From Brachyhypopomus gauderio (Eukaryota > Chordata > Actinopteri > Gymnotiformes > Hypopomidae), in the NCBI RefSeq assembly GCF_052324685.1, contig NC_135220.1:12399639-12463638 (forward strand): 64,000 nucleotides of DNA. Reading direction: 5' to 3'. Below are positions 45,645-62,363 of the stretch, one piece after another; position 1 is the first letter of the stretch, and every line of letters starts with the position of its first letter. Position numbers and translations under genes: made by a program. The notes beneath the pieces are model-generated. The model searched no databases. It worked only from the letters and a program-made list of their open reading frames with translations, and was not told where the DNA came from.

Positions 45645-48600
45645 CTAGTATGGCTTGTAACTGTTTTGGTGGCCACCTCTCCTTGGAGATTTGCCGTAAC
45701 CACTCTGCTGGTCTGCAGGTTGAGCAGAGAACACAGAGGGGGGGTGGGGGGGGGGGGAGAGAATAAAATAACCTTTGATGTTAAACCTCTAACACCAGTG
45801 TGAACATAACCAAGAGTTTAGAGAGGAGAATACTGACATGGCATGAATGTTCTTACACTATGTATGATTTAGATACACAATCCAACATACCCTGAAATTG
45901 TATCAAGTTTATTTATACAGTTTAAATAAGCCAATTATTGAAATTTATTAAATTAAATCAATATGATAATTAGATACTTACTTTAAACTGTAATCAAACA
46001 TACTGTATTTCAATTAAACAGTTTTCTGGAAATATGGGGAAAGACAAAAATAAAATTGAAGATTTTTTTTAATAGTTTATTTTATTCTATAAAAAAAAAA
46101 AAAAAGGCCATTGGCCTTTGGGTCATTTCCCCATGGCCCACAAATGTACATTTTGAACTCTTGTTGGTCTTGAGGCACTTGAAGGCAAACATTCCTTTCC
46201 CATCCCTTTAAGCTCCCCACTTTTCATACAATAAATATGTACAGTACACCTTAAGTTAAAGCAAGATTCTGCTGTAAGACAGTCAAAGCAAATGCACGAA
46301 TTTAGGTACCTATACTTAAAGCTCAAAGCACATTATGCATGCAAGTGAATTTCAAGTAAGTAATTTAGTGCACAGTTGTCATAATACATGTACCAAAAAG
46401 AAAATCCCTGATACATTATATTCTTAGAGTTTTTGTCAGTGTTTCACAAACAGTATTACATACTGCTGTAGTCACCATATCCGTAGTAGTTGTTGTAACC
46501 CGAGTAATCATAGCCACCGTATCCACCATAGCCTTGACTGTTGTAGCCGTAGTTCCCATAATTTCCATAACCTTGATTCCAATAGTTTCCATATCCCTGG
46601 TTCCAATTCTGACTAGGTCCTAAAAAATAAATAAATAAATAAACCCTCACATATGATCAATAGCGATATCAGGCGATTTTGCACTCGGAGGGCAATGCAG
46701 CTGTACTGCAACAGTACAATGCATGTAAATAGTGGAGTTATCAAAGCAAAAAGAAATTTTTTTAAATCGGACTGACCCCCTCTTCCCCGAGATCTGGATG
46801 AGTAACCACCTCTTCCACCCCACTGCTGCTGTTGATACTGCTCCTTCGACATGGCCACCTTGATTTCACACTGTGTGTACAAACAAGCAAACACAAACAT
46901 TAGTAGTTGCATTAATTACTTATTTGACTCGTCCAACGTGGCAACTACAAGTTATGGAATCCTTCAGTACATATGCATAGTAAGTAATATTGGCAGTGGT
47001 CAATAATAACCAAGTTTAGTGGTGTGTGTAAGGTTAATCTGTACCTGTACCAAGTTTAGTGGTATGTGTAAGGTTAATCTGTACCTGTACCAAGTTTAGT
47101 GGTGTGTGTAATGTTAATCTGTACCTGTACCAAGTTTAGTGGTGTGTGTAATGTTAATCTGTACCTGTACCAAGTTTAGTGGTGTGTGTAAGGTTCATCT
47201 GTACCTGTACCAAGTTTAGTGGTGTGTGTAAGGTTCATCTGTACCTGTACCAAGTTTAGTGGTGTGTGTAAGGTTCATCTGTACCTTGCTCAGGCCGATG
47301 TTATGGTACTTCTTTTCCATGATTTTCTTTACTGGTTCCTCTTCTTTGAAGGTAATAAAACAGAATCCTCTTCTTTTATTTGTTTTGTTTTCCATTGGCA
47401 ACTCAATAGACTCCATCTGGACACAATCATTAAATTAACAGAAAATGGTGAAAAAAAGGCAGATTCAGTAATGAACAAAAATTGGTAAGAATTACAGCAG
47501 AGTCTGACACAGTTCACATGCGCCGTTTACACACCTCTCCAAAGGCATTGAAGTATTCTCTTATCTTTTCTTCAGGGGTGTCTGGTGAAAGACCACCAAC
47601 AAATATCTTCTTCACAGGCTCTTTGGACTTCATGGCCTTGGCTTTTTTAGGATCAATCACTTTACCATTAAGTTTATGCTCTTTTTGTAGAATGACCTGT
47701 GATTGGTAGACGACATTACAACACTGAGTCTAATATGCTACAGTAAAGCCACAGAAATCAAGTTAAATATAATTAAGGTATGTTCTTAAACTACTTAGAA
47801 CAGGCACGTCAGCTCATCCTGGAGGACCACAGTATGGAAGATTTAAGCATTTTCCAACACATCTTATAACCTAACTAATGACTCCTTTACAGGTTGAACT
47901 GGGGGGTGTCAAGGCAGGGAATACGTTACATTCTGCAGGGACATGGCTCTCTGGAACATTCAGCACCCAAAGTGACTACCTTTTCCACACTGTCAGCGTC
48001 TTTAAACAGCACGAAGCCAAAGCCTCTGGACCGTCCCGTCATAGGATCCAGTTTTAAAGTGCAGTCTACAACCTCCCCAAACTTGGAGAAATAATCTTTT
48101 AAATCCTTCTTTGTTGTGTCCCAGCTCAAACCTCCAACAAACATTTTCCTGTGGGGGGAAAAAGGTGATTGAGTTGACAGCCAAGGATGAAAGGGAGGAT
48201 GAGGTAATAATGTTGATTTAATGTTTATTGAGTTTGGCGCAGTTAACTTTTACTTTGGGAGATAAGCATAATCATAACGATGCTCGCCAGTTGGATGCAT
48301 CTTTTCCTTATGGATTTCACATACACTAGCTACAAGTGTTCACGTAAACATGCTTGTGTGAACGGGTACCCATTTAAAATCATATGAGGACACAATATTT
48401 GCATGAACCCATCAACATCCTCCCTTGACTGGTTAAGGTGTATATACGCTTCTCTTTCTGACAAGACAGGATGCATTAGACAGTTAACGCTAGACAACTA
48501 ATGAGCTTTCTGGTGACAGGTGGTTTTCATAAGTTTATGTGTATATATACTTATGAAAACCACCCATCTTTCTGTTGGGAAATCTAAGAAAATGAAATAA

Positions 48601-49306
48601 TTGTGTTCTGTTAAAAAAACACTATACCAGGCCTTTTACAATAAGCCACGTGATCATTTCCACACTGAACTAGCTAAACCATATACCTCCAAAAGCTCAG
48701 CGTGCTAGTTCACCACTGTCGTCGCCACAACGTGTGAAAACAAGAGCCGCCACCACATCAAACATCAACCAAGCGCCCTGACACAAACCAGTCGCCCACG
48801 AAGCGGAACGAGATCGGGTTTCCTCGCAGAAATATATCGAGTCAGAGCAGCTAGTTTAGCAAAGCTGCGCAGCTAACGCGCAGACGTCACCAGATAGGTA
48901 AAAAAACAAAAACAAAAACCACAGGCGTTGAGATTAAACGACTTAAACTAGACAGCAAATTATGTTGAGGACAAAAGCTAGCGTTGTGTGAACCACAGCG
49001 AACATATTTACTATGAGCAAACTGAGATTTGTGTCTTTATTTTTTTTTCTTTTTAAATCCTGCGCAGATGAAAATGCCCGACGCGGCTATGCTAGGTAGC
49101 TAGCTAGCCTTAATACACCCGAGTGTTTAAGACCCACCATCCACTTACCCCTCGTCTTCCTCATTTTTACTCGCGTCAATCTTTGATCCTTCGGTCTCCC
49201 CCGTCTCGCCATCGCCGACGGCCGGTATCTGCTCCTCGCCGCCCGCCTGTCCGTCTTCCTCCATCTTCATCGTCGGGTCTTCGCACATAAATTGTTCCTC
49301 CGACAT
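45645..49306 (-). CDS. hnrnpd: hnRNP D (AUF1), two-RRM AU-rich-element RNA-binding protein
   Basis: Shuttling RNA-binding protein that controls AU-rich mRNA stability, splicing and telomeric single-strand binding. Seven coding exons: 49306-49149, 48148-47980, 47696-47535, 47416-47285, 46870-46777, 46619-46464, 45712-45645 (158, 169, 162, 132, 94, 156, 68 nt; 312 residues). It starts MSEEQF as in mammals and has an acidic N-terminus ending [16 protein letters not shown]1 is at about residues 55-127 ([14 protein letters not shown]); RRM2 at about 140-212 ([14 protein letters not shown]). The [13 protein letters not shown] linker and Gly/Tyr/Asn-rich tail (NQGYGNY repeats) end HQNSYKPY. The Tyr-rich 156-nt exon corresponds to the mammalian alternatively used exon 7. 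The mammalian 19-residue exon 2 was not found. After the stop codon the exon splices on (donor at 45617) to non-coding 3' exons. Confidence 0.97.
46081..46463 (-). other. hnrnpd intron between Tyr-rich exon and last coding exon
   Basis: Donor A|GTATGT at 46463 joins to the acceptor before 45712. The intron is AT-rich. If the intron were read through, translation would end after two codons (SSM then TAA), the visible alternative terminus. A poly-A tract lies near 46091-46105, and a poly-G tract at about 45738-45760 lies by the distal acceptor. No other feature is seen. Confidence 0.45.
47011..47285. repeat. 40-bp minisatellite abutting the hnrnpd exon 4 donor, seven units
   Basis: Seven units of CAAGTTTAGTGGTGTGTGTA plus AGGTTMATCTGTACCTGTAC; the last unit ends at the exon boundary. 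Minus-strand reading shows that each unit contains GGTACAG|GTACAGATKAACC, a copy of the authentic donor context AGCAAG|GTACAGATGAACC. The three units nearest the exon share AGGTTCATC, while more distant ones have AWKGTTAATC, suggesting growth from the exon side. Confidence 0.92.
48519..48564. repeat. Perfect 16-bp inverted repeat in hnrnpd intron 1
   Basis: GGTGGTTTTCATAAGT (48519-48534) and its complement ACTTATGAAAACCACC (48549-48564) are separated by 14 nt, giving a strong hairpin. No flanking target duplication is obvious. Confidence 0.85.
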
Positions 49307-50780
49307 TTTTCCCCGTTCGGTCGCCCTCGTTATTGAGGCGAGCTTCACAGGAGCTGGTAATTATAGCTAGGCAACTCCCCGCCAACAATTCGCGGCAAGT
49401 CGTAACGATACAGGCTTATGTGTATATATACATATAAAAAATACCAAATATAATCCGAGGAAATGAATAAATACGGGATGACTGCCGCCGGTATAGGAAA
49501 CAAGTTTTAATTCGCTCGCGCCAGCTGTCGGTACTTTGGTCGCTACACACCGGCGCGCGCACACAAAATGGCGGAAGAGCGGAGGGTTCATGATCACAAA
49601 AGCACCAATCACTCATAACCTTAATTGCATGTATAACCGTGAATGTTATATATTGAAGTGAGTTTTTAATCTATAACCGTGTATACAGGATAACAATTCC
49701 GGCACCTCTTTTCCTTATATTAAAAAAACACATTTTACTTTCAAAATGCATAAAAAATAGAAATAATGTAAATTAAGGTAACAAATTAAGAGGCATATTT
49801 AATATACTCTAGCCTCAAGATCTGTTTCTCAAAAGGTTCTGAACAGATAAATGGCAATGTCTGAGTAACCATTTAAGCTCCACATTGTGTTATTTCATAG
49901 AAGTGAAAAAATGACAAGCATGCTTTGATACCCCATTTTTTTAATACTCCCTGTATCCAAAACTGCAGAAAAAAGACAACTTTCCAAATCAAGATTTAAG
50001 AACACATCAGCACAAACCTATAGGTTCTACCTTAACAACGCACAGGATAAGAAACTGGGAAACAAAATATTTACAAAAAGGTCACACGCCGAATGTCTGA
50101 GGACAACCAAATAAAGGTATTTTAAAATCAGGATGCTCTTTGATTAAGAAGGACAGGGTATCCACAAGCTGCCTCCAGCGTACAAACTCTCAATCAGGCT
50201 GCCCACCTAGAAGAGAAGAGACAACACAGCCGTTAATTATATTTGATAAGATCAGTATTTAACTGAAAAAGACCACCTCCATGTTTCACTGTTTTACTTC
50301 GTGAGCTGTCGACTTTAAACTATTAAAGTTCATCATCAAAATTTAAAGATCATATGTATAACTTCAGTTTCAGAAAGCAAGAGCTTCAGCACCACTGGGA
50401 TGGTGGACATGATCACCAAACAGGAGCACATCCTCATTCAACTGTGCATCTTTCCCAACAACTAACATGATTTCCAGCCTGGCAGGAACACTTTCAAGGT
50501 GATACTCTGTCACCTTTTGTGTGGCTTCATAAAACTGGTTTACATATGATCTTTATCATCTATATTTTAAGGAAAAGGCTTGAAGTGTACCATTTGAAGT
50601 TCTCTATGGACTCTAAAGAAAAAGCAAGCATTATGAGTTTCTGCAGTTTATGGGATAGGGACCGTTTTTAGAAAAACAAAGAAAAACCACTGAAGCTCCA
50701 GAACTGAAATACAAGAACACTAAAATTAAAAAGAGAATACAACAGCAGTTAAAATCACTTTTAGGTTTCACTGTTAAATA
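49307..50780. other. hnrnpd 5' region and hnrnpdl 3' region
   Basis: Bases 49307-49580 are GC-rich with many CpGs (CGGCGCGCGC near 49551), consistent with the hnrnpd promoter and 5' UTR; the upstream minus-strand frame in the hnrnpd first exon lacks a better start than 49306. The rest down to 50780 is AT-rich and probably the long hnrnpdl 3' UTR plus a short spacer. No gene is seen. Confidence 0.5.
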
Positions 50781-50909
50781 CCTGTAAAAAACCCATTTTC
50801 AAAACTGTTAAAGAAAACAGTGACAACTTAAGGGAAAACAAGAGATCTCCTGTTTTATGTTTGTTGTTTGTTTTTTTACGCTGGTACAGGAAGTTTGAAG
50901 AGACCATAC

Positions 50910-51014
50910 CACAGGACAGCGTTTTCTCGTGCATGCCGTGGTCTCTGCCCGCTATGTGCGACGCCCAGAGAATTTCGTGGTCAGGTGACACACGGCCTGC
51001 AATGAAGTCCCCCG
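50910..51014 (-). other. hnrnpdl non-coding 3' UTR cassette exon (105 nt), probable NMD switch
   Basis: The minus-strand acceptor ACCTTGTTTGTACCTGCCAG is identical over 20 nt to that of the hnrnpd cassette, and the donor G|GTATGGTCT is the same. The start of the exon (CGGGGGACTTCATTGCAGGC) parallels the hnrnpd exon (CGGAGGCTTCCTTGCAGGC). The stop-containing exon ends at 51448 (GTG|GTAAGAC), about 29 nt after the stop. Skipping leaves the stop decay-insensitive; inclusion places a junction about 134 nt downstream of it. The next acceptor, TTTTTTACAG, precedes 50781. Confidence 0.82.
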
Positions 51015-51476
51015 CTGGCAGGTACAAACAAGGTACAGTAATCAGAATTAGGGAAAGAACGGAAAAAATAAGGAGAGGTGCCCTTACTTTGTACCCTTTA
51101 GCAGTACTTTACCTGTTAGCATTGCTATCAACTCTATGTTATTTCCTTATGATCACCTGTTAAAAAGCAGGGAGAAAATGGAAAAAACTACAGAAAAACA
51201 CTTACGTTTTTCTGGAGAGCGAAAAAATAAAAGTAAAATAAAAAAAATCAAAGAAAAAAAATGAAAAGCACACGGCTACGCAAGCATTAAGAGTTTAAAG
51301 ATCTATAGACATACTCCCAAATGTTCATTCGAAACGGCTTGTGACAATGCATACCACTGGTTTGCATGTTGAGGATGATCAATGTTGTCTATTGATCTTT
51401 AAAGTTGATAAAGCAGTCCAAATGACAGGCTCAGGTTACAGTCTTACCACAAGTCCTGGCAGGTCAAGTCATTTCA

Positions 51477-54400
51477 TCAATATGGCTGGTAGCTGTTCTG
51501 ATGGTTTCCACCTTCTCGGGAGGCCTTGCCATAACTGCTCTGTTGACCTATGAGAAATGCAGACATTTTACAGTCTTTTACCAATAATCACATTGCTGGC
51601 TACCTATTGCTGGTTATTTATTTGGAGATAACTTTAATGCTAACTAAATTTAGATTAAAAAGAGAAGCACACATCGGTTCTTTGACTCACCATTGTAATC
51701 ATCATAGCCTTGTCCGTATCCATAGTTCTGATAATTGTAGCCTGAATAGTCGTATCCAGCATAGCCATTATAACCCTGGTTGTACCCACTACCATAGCCT
51801 CCGTAGTTCTGCCCATAGTAGTTGTTATAACCTTGGTTGTAGTTTTGACTTTGTCCTGCACACAAGAATTTAGGTGATCGTAATGAGAAACACAGAACAC
51901 TTGGAATGGAAAACAAAGATGCAGAAAAAGGAAGACGCAACCCTTCCTCCCCATGTCATTGTTTTTCTAGATGGCAATCTCTTTATGGGACAGACATGTA
52001 AAGAGTACATATAAATACCTCCTCTTCCACGGCCCCTAAACCCTCCTCGCCCCCCAAAGCCTCGGTCTCCTCTGCTCTGTTGCTGTCTGTAGATTTCTTT
52101 AGGCTGGGCAACTTTGATTTCACACTGATTTAGGGGTACACACAAAAAATAAATAAATTTCAAAAAGCAAAAAGAACCAGTGTCTTATATAAATGCATAT
52201 TCAAATATATTTATACAATGAGGCATTAAGCCAATTTTCCATGTTTGCCCATAACAATGGTGGTATGTATGTGAATGAATGGTAAAATCATACCTTTCCT
52301 GTTCCAACTTGGTGGTATCTGTTTTCCAAAAGCTTCGTAACAGGTTCTTCTTCCACATACGTTACAAAGCAGAACCCTCTCCTCTCATTTGTTTTGCTGT
52401 CCACAGGGAGCTCAATGCTTTCAATCTATTAAGAAGGGTTCAATCTGTTAAGGGCTATCTAGAAATATTAACAAATGTACATGTTGAAAGTACAGGATGG
52501 GGATCCAGCCAGGAAATAAAACAGCTATACAGTCATTTTATAGAACCTTCCACTTTGTGGCAGTGTGGTTGGGAAATACAAGGTGCATTTTATTCCCTTG
52601 TATTCCATTTTTTTCGATTTTGTAAGCAGTGACTATTGATGACCTACATCTCCAAAGGTTCCAAAGTACTCCCGGATTTGGTCCTCAGACGTTTCTGGAC
52701 GGAGACCTCCAACAAAAACTTTTTTAGGTGGTTCCTTCCCCTTCATGGCTTTGGCTCTCTTCGGATCAATCAGTTTACCATCCAGTTTGTGCTCCTTCAG
52801 TTCCAACACCTGAATATACATTTTTCAAGTGTGGGGGGAAAAGAATGTAAGCACACCAAAACAGAATCATGCAAGGAACGCAGACGTTTTTACAAGTGCT
52901 ATAATGAAATGAAGCCTTTTCATTGTTTACCAATGTAAACACTCACCCTGTCAACACTTTCAATATCCTTGAAGAGCACAAAACCAAATCCTCTGGAACG
53001 TCCGGTCATTGGGTCTGTTTTGATAGTGCAATCCAACACCTCCCCAAACTTGGACAGATAGTCTGTAAGATCTTTCTTGCTGGTGTCCCAGCTTAGTCCG
53101 CCAATAAACATTTTCCTGTAAACACAAAGTAAGAAAAAAATTTGTCATGGCAGCATTTTCTAATAAGATCTTTGAGAATAAGATCGGTTCGCTTAAGGAA
53201 GTTTAATAAAATCCCTCTAGCTAGCAGTGTTAATTTCGTTGACGAATAATTTGTCAGTTTGTCAACGAACCTTTTTTTTCATGACGAAAACGAGATGATA
53301 ACTAAATAAAAACTTTACGAAGGGATAAAAGCGATGACAAAATTAATGGACATTTTCGTCAACGAATAAAAACGAGACGAAAATATTGGCCAGCGACGAC
53401 ATTCAATCAGACCTGATTTATTTAGAGAAAGGTAGGGATAAGTTAATAAGATCCAACCGTAACTACTTTAGCGTACACGGAGAGGCGGGACAAACCGGGT
53501 AACCGTCCAATCAGAACTAACGTCTTCACATCGCACAGAACCCGGGAAGACCAAACCAGCCTGTGAACTGTGGTCACTCATGAAATTCAACTCGAAGTTA
53601 ACTCAACAATGTCAGCATAAAGATAAGAGGCGATATATGGACACATTTCTCCTTTGACATTGAGGAAAAACAAGACGGTGTGTAAACAATGGGTCAATGA
53701 GGTCGGGAAAAATACGACAAATGAAACGACATCCGCGGGCTATGGCATTGTTGTTTTTACGGCACCCCGTTTTATATAGAATGTAATATGTATTGTTCTT
53801 AACAAACACCATATGTTTTCAGGTAGAGCGGGCCTACTGGTCATCAATGTTTTGTTATTGTTATGCTCAATAACTACAAGTTGAGGTCAATAAAGTTGTT
53901 TGGAAATGTTTGTGTATATTGCACGTACAAAAAATAATATGTTAATAAATGTTTAATTTTGTACAAGTGTATATAAATGACTATTACACCATTTATATTT
54001 TAGTCAAGTAAATTCTAATGATAATTAGTCGACTGAAACTAGACTAGACTAAGACTAAAAACAAATCCAATGACTAAATTATGACTAAAACTAAATTATA
54101 TTTTAGTCAAAAGACAAACTAAATCCAAAATTGCTGTCAAAATTAACACTGATAGCTAGCCAGCCATCACATCGTCCAGCTAGTCTAATCCTTCCGAGTC
54201 ACAAGGATAAAGCGAAACCCAATTAGTTAAATGGCGATCTACAGGAGAACAGCATGGGGACTAAACTTCCGCAATCTGCTCAATCTTAAAGATGCTAGCT
54301 ACACATGTACCTGATCTAGCCAAGTACAAAGTTTATAAAACTTTTTAACACACCAGCAGATTAACCCGAGTGTCCGTATGATGGCACAGTTAGCTACTCG

Positions 54401-54975
54401 CTCCATTAACCAACTTAAAAACCCAGATGGGGACGCTAGTTAGCTAATCTACCTAGCTTAAGTTATCCCAGCTAACTTACGTGACTAATATCAGACGGAT
54501 TAGTTTAGCTAGCTAAACCACGTCTCTAATATAGCGAACTAAGACCATCTGATCTCCGGATCGTGAATATTTTGGTTTGTTGTCGCCACATTACAAACCG
54601 CGTTCGGACATTTTAGCTGCACAAGTTATTTGGCGGTAAGGCGCCCTGCACACGACAACGCACGCAGCGAGCTAGCGTAAATACGTCGCTTATAAGCACA
54701 TCAAAAGTCAAAATAGATTTTAAAAGACGCCGTTTACACAACAATATGATAAACCGTGCAACGACACACGCAGACCATTTTATTTATCACAACTAACGAC
54801 GTGTTTTCGGTTTCTGCCGACGGCCGGCCAGCTGGGCCCGGCTCGGCCTTGCAACGTCCGCCTCCAGCGACCAGGCCACTCACCCGTCATCCTGCTGGTT
54901 TTTACTCGCATTTATTTTAGAGCCCTCCGGGAACTCGTTAGTGCTGAAGTCGGTCTGTTCTTGTTCCGCCTGCAT
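51477..54975 (-). CDS. hnrnpdl: hnRNP D-like (HNRNPDL), two-RRM RNA-binding protein
   Basis: Nuclear RNA-binding regulator of splicing and AU-rich mRNAs, paralogue of the gene downstream. Seven coding exons: 54975-54884, 53115-52947, 52809-52648, 52425-52294, 52124-52019, 51855-51691, 51547-51477 (92, 169, 162, 132, 106, 165, 71 nt; 298 residues, like the short human isoform of 301). The N-terminus ends [13 protein letters not shown] as in mammals. RRM1 is at about residues 33-105 ([14 protein letters not shown]); RRM2 at about 118-190 ([14 protein letters not shown]). The PKEIYRQQQ linker, an RGG stretch ([12 protein letters not shown]) and a Tyr/Gly-rich low-complexity exon (the mammalian alternative exon 6) precede the end NHQNSYQPY. 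Intron 1 carries a hAT-like element. The long mammalian N-terminal extension is not evident. Non-coding exons follow the stop. Confidence 0.97.
53225..54151. mobile_element. hAT-like non-autonomous DNA transposon in hnrnpdl intron 1
   Basis: Terminal inverted repeats CAGTGTTAATTT...AAATTAACACTG bound 927 bp. The flanks CTAGCTAG and ATAGCTAG agree at seven of eight positions, fitting an 8-bp target duplication. Subterminal GTTGACGAATAA and GACGAAAACGAG words and their complements (TTTTAGTCAAAAGAC, TAGTCGACTGAAACTAG) recur. No transposase frame is seen. Confidence 0.8.
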
Positions 54976-55865
54976 TTTAAGGCAAGTGAGCTGGTATTAG
55001 GACCTTAATAAAGTTGTACGACTATTCAAGAGAAGCCCTGGCTACACACAAACACTGCCGCGTTTGGTAAAATGGCCGACGGCTCCCGATGACGCAAGCA
55101 GAGAGAGAAGAGGGCGGGGCTTATGGGGAATAATGGACACTACAGGCGCCACACAAGCCGGCTATCAATTTAAAATTTTATTTCTTGTGTTGTCTTAACG
55201 AGGAATTTCTGGGAATACGCAGGTTTCTAAATGTGCGAAGAACGCTTCAGTCTAAAAATAATAGTCTGTGGTTATAATGTGTTTGAGTGTCTGTGAAGTG
55301 CACCTCATATACACTAAATGTTTCTGGAAAATAATATATATTACACGGATTGAATATGCGTACATGGTATATTGATAAAAAGGCGCCACATAAAGTCTGC
55401 GTAACGTAGTTGCACCTTTGAAGCGCACAAGCATTGTTCAGTGTTGCCAGTTTCTACAGTGTATCCAGGAAATGTACTTTTGTATTTATAGGACAGTAAT
55501 ATATTACAAGAATAAAAAAGAATATATATATATTATAATAAATAGGATTTTTTTCTTCTTATTTTGTGTTCCAAATTAAAATTTTGAGGTAATTTCAGAG
55601 TTCCAAACTACAGAGTCTCGCATGGAAAGGCACCTCAACCCAGTGAATAAGTAATATCTCACGATAGGTTGTTCTTGCGATTATCTGGCAACCCGTTGAC
55701 TGAACCATGTGTTAGCACATTGCTAGCTGGCTACCGTGAAAATACTGCCGGGACGTTTTTTTTCTACTGTTTCTCCTTCTCGAACCGCTAGTAATAAACA
55801 TTTTGTCGTGAACAATTTTCAACTGGAAACTGTTGTGTCGAATCTGTCGCTTTCCATATGGAAAA
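54976..55865. promoter_or_regulatory. Divergent hnrnpdl/enoph1 promoter region
   Basis: The start codons of hnrnpdl (minus, 54975) and enoph1 (plus, 55866) are 890 bases apart and point outwards, as in mammals, where these genes share a head-to-head arrangement. CpG-rich sequence lies mainly on the hnrnpdl side (about 54780-55140). The enoph1-proximal part is AT-rich. A shared bidirectional promoter is inferred from geometry and composition. Confidence 0.5.
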
Positions 55866-58566
<2,701 letters not shown>

Positions 58567-60077
58567 TGGACGAGACTCCAGGGTTTGCCAGCACTCCTCC
58601 GGTGGACTTTAGTGTCAGGAGGTGTGAGGTGACACCGGATCCCAAAGCTGTGGCTCGTTGCTTGTGCAAATTCAAGATCTTGTGCAACAAGTACCAGGTG
58701 CATCACTATTGTACAGACTGAAGATGCACGTTTTTATTTTATTTTATCCGAAAACATGTTGAAGTTGATGTGTAGTATTTCATTGTTGTCTTTGATTTCT
58801 TTTTTCTTATGTAGTAAGTGTTGATGTTTAAGTGTAATTTATGTTGATAATGTTGAAGGGGCAAATGAGTCTTGTTTTCAAAATGGTTCTGGTCATTGTC
58901 CTTTTAAATGATAGTAATTGTATCAAAATCTTAGTGTATATGCTCACAAGTGTTAATCTTGTGTACTGTTGTGCAAATGTTTAATGACAGATAGGAACAT
59001 GTGCAACATGTGACATCACATTTGTAACATTTAGAACTACCTGTTCTACTATATTGTTACTTCTTGATCACACTAAAACTTTGTAATCACACATTGCATC
59101 TTTAAACTGGGACTTTCTAATTTACTCTAATAGTACAACAATGCTAGACAATACATGTACAAAAACAAATGCTGCTATAGGATTTCAGAGTTATTGTTTG
59201 CACAAAATTGCACATATAATGTAGTTAAATACTCAGACTAGATAACAAGCATTCAACACAAGGTTTTTAGTACCCTTGCTCAAAAACATGACCTTTACCA
59301 GCTCTCACACAGATTGAATCTGAAGGAAATAGTCTTGTGAACGCATGCGACCACCAGCAAAGCTGTCATAAAGTCTCTGTATTGTAACAATAATAATAAT
59401 GTGTTGGGTGTCATTACAAATGCACTATGGAGTGACACCTTGAGTTTTTATTTTAACAGATTTATGCAGTAGTTGTAGTGAAATTTTGCAGCACCTAAAT
59501 GAGGAAAGTTAGTCTTCTGTTTAAAAAAAGACACTAGTTGTGTCATACAGAGAGCAGCTTTAATGACACAGTTCATTGTGTTTTGGCAAAAATCACACGG
59601 TTAATGATAATGTCAGAGATATGCCACATTCTGTTTAATCTAGATATAAAATGTGTCATTTGTAGAAAGATCTGGTTAACATTGTAGTTTTAAAAGTCAG
59701 ATGGAGTTTCAGGCATACACAATGCAGTACAGATTATAGTCCACTTTGCAACCTAAACCCAGTGTGCAGTCTCGATGCGTTTACTTAAATATGGATTTGA
59801 CAAATGATGTAAACTATACCCATCAGGTAATAGCAGGCTCATTCATTATCATGTTTTCGTACTACCTGGAGAAGACTCAACATTACCCACTGCTCAGATA
59901 GGGCTTACACTGAGCTTTGTGCTTGTATTTCACTTTCTTTTTTATTACAAAGTCTACACATCTTTGAGATTAAAAACACTTCCGCAGATCTGGACAGATT
60001 GCATACTACAAACATGCATTACAGGAAATGGATGAAGATGACTTCAACCCTGTGCTAAAAACTGGCCTGGAAAAGTC
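58567..60077. other. Convergent 3' regions of enoph1 and tmem150c
   Basis: AT-rich and gene-free. The two genes converge here. TTTATT at 59941-59946 provides a minus-strand AATAAA for tmem150c, giving a short 3' UTR. No equally clear plus-strand hexamer for enoph1 was seen; AATAATAATAAT near 59388-59400 is not canonical. Confidence 0.45.
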
Positions 60078-62132
<2,055 letters not shown>

Positions 62133-62311
62133 GCCGCCTAATGAACTTTCCCCCTGAAACACAACACCTATTGATTTTTGCTTTCTTCTTTTTTTATGGG
62201 TGACGAACATTCGTACAATTCATATAGTCTAACGCACGTTTTATTTAAATATAAACCGAAAATAAATTAGTACACACGTCCAAAAAGATGAGAAACAAAT
62301 GAAGAAAATAC

Positions 62312-62363
62312 CTGACCAGCCTCACGATTCTAGAGGGTCTCCTGTGCTTAGGGTGGGCTCAGT
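62312..62363 (-). other. Possible tmem150c 5' UTR exon
   Basis: On the minus strand, TTTCTAG|ACTGAG at the upstream side and GGTCAG|GTATTTTC at the downstream side bound 52 nt of non-coding sequence, about 160 bp upstream of the acceptor of the first coding exon. Inferred from splice sites alone. Confidence 0.3.
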
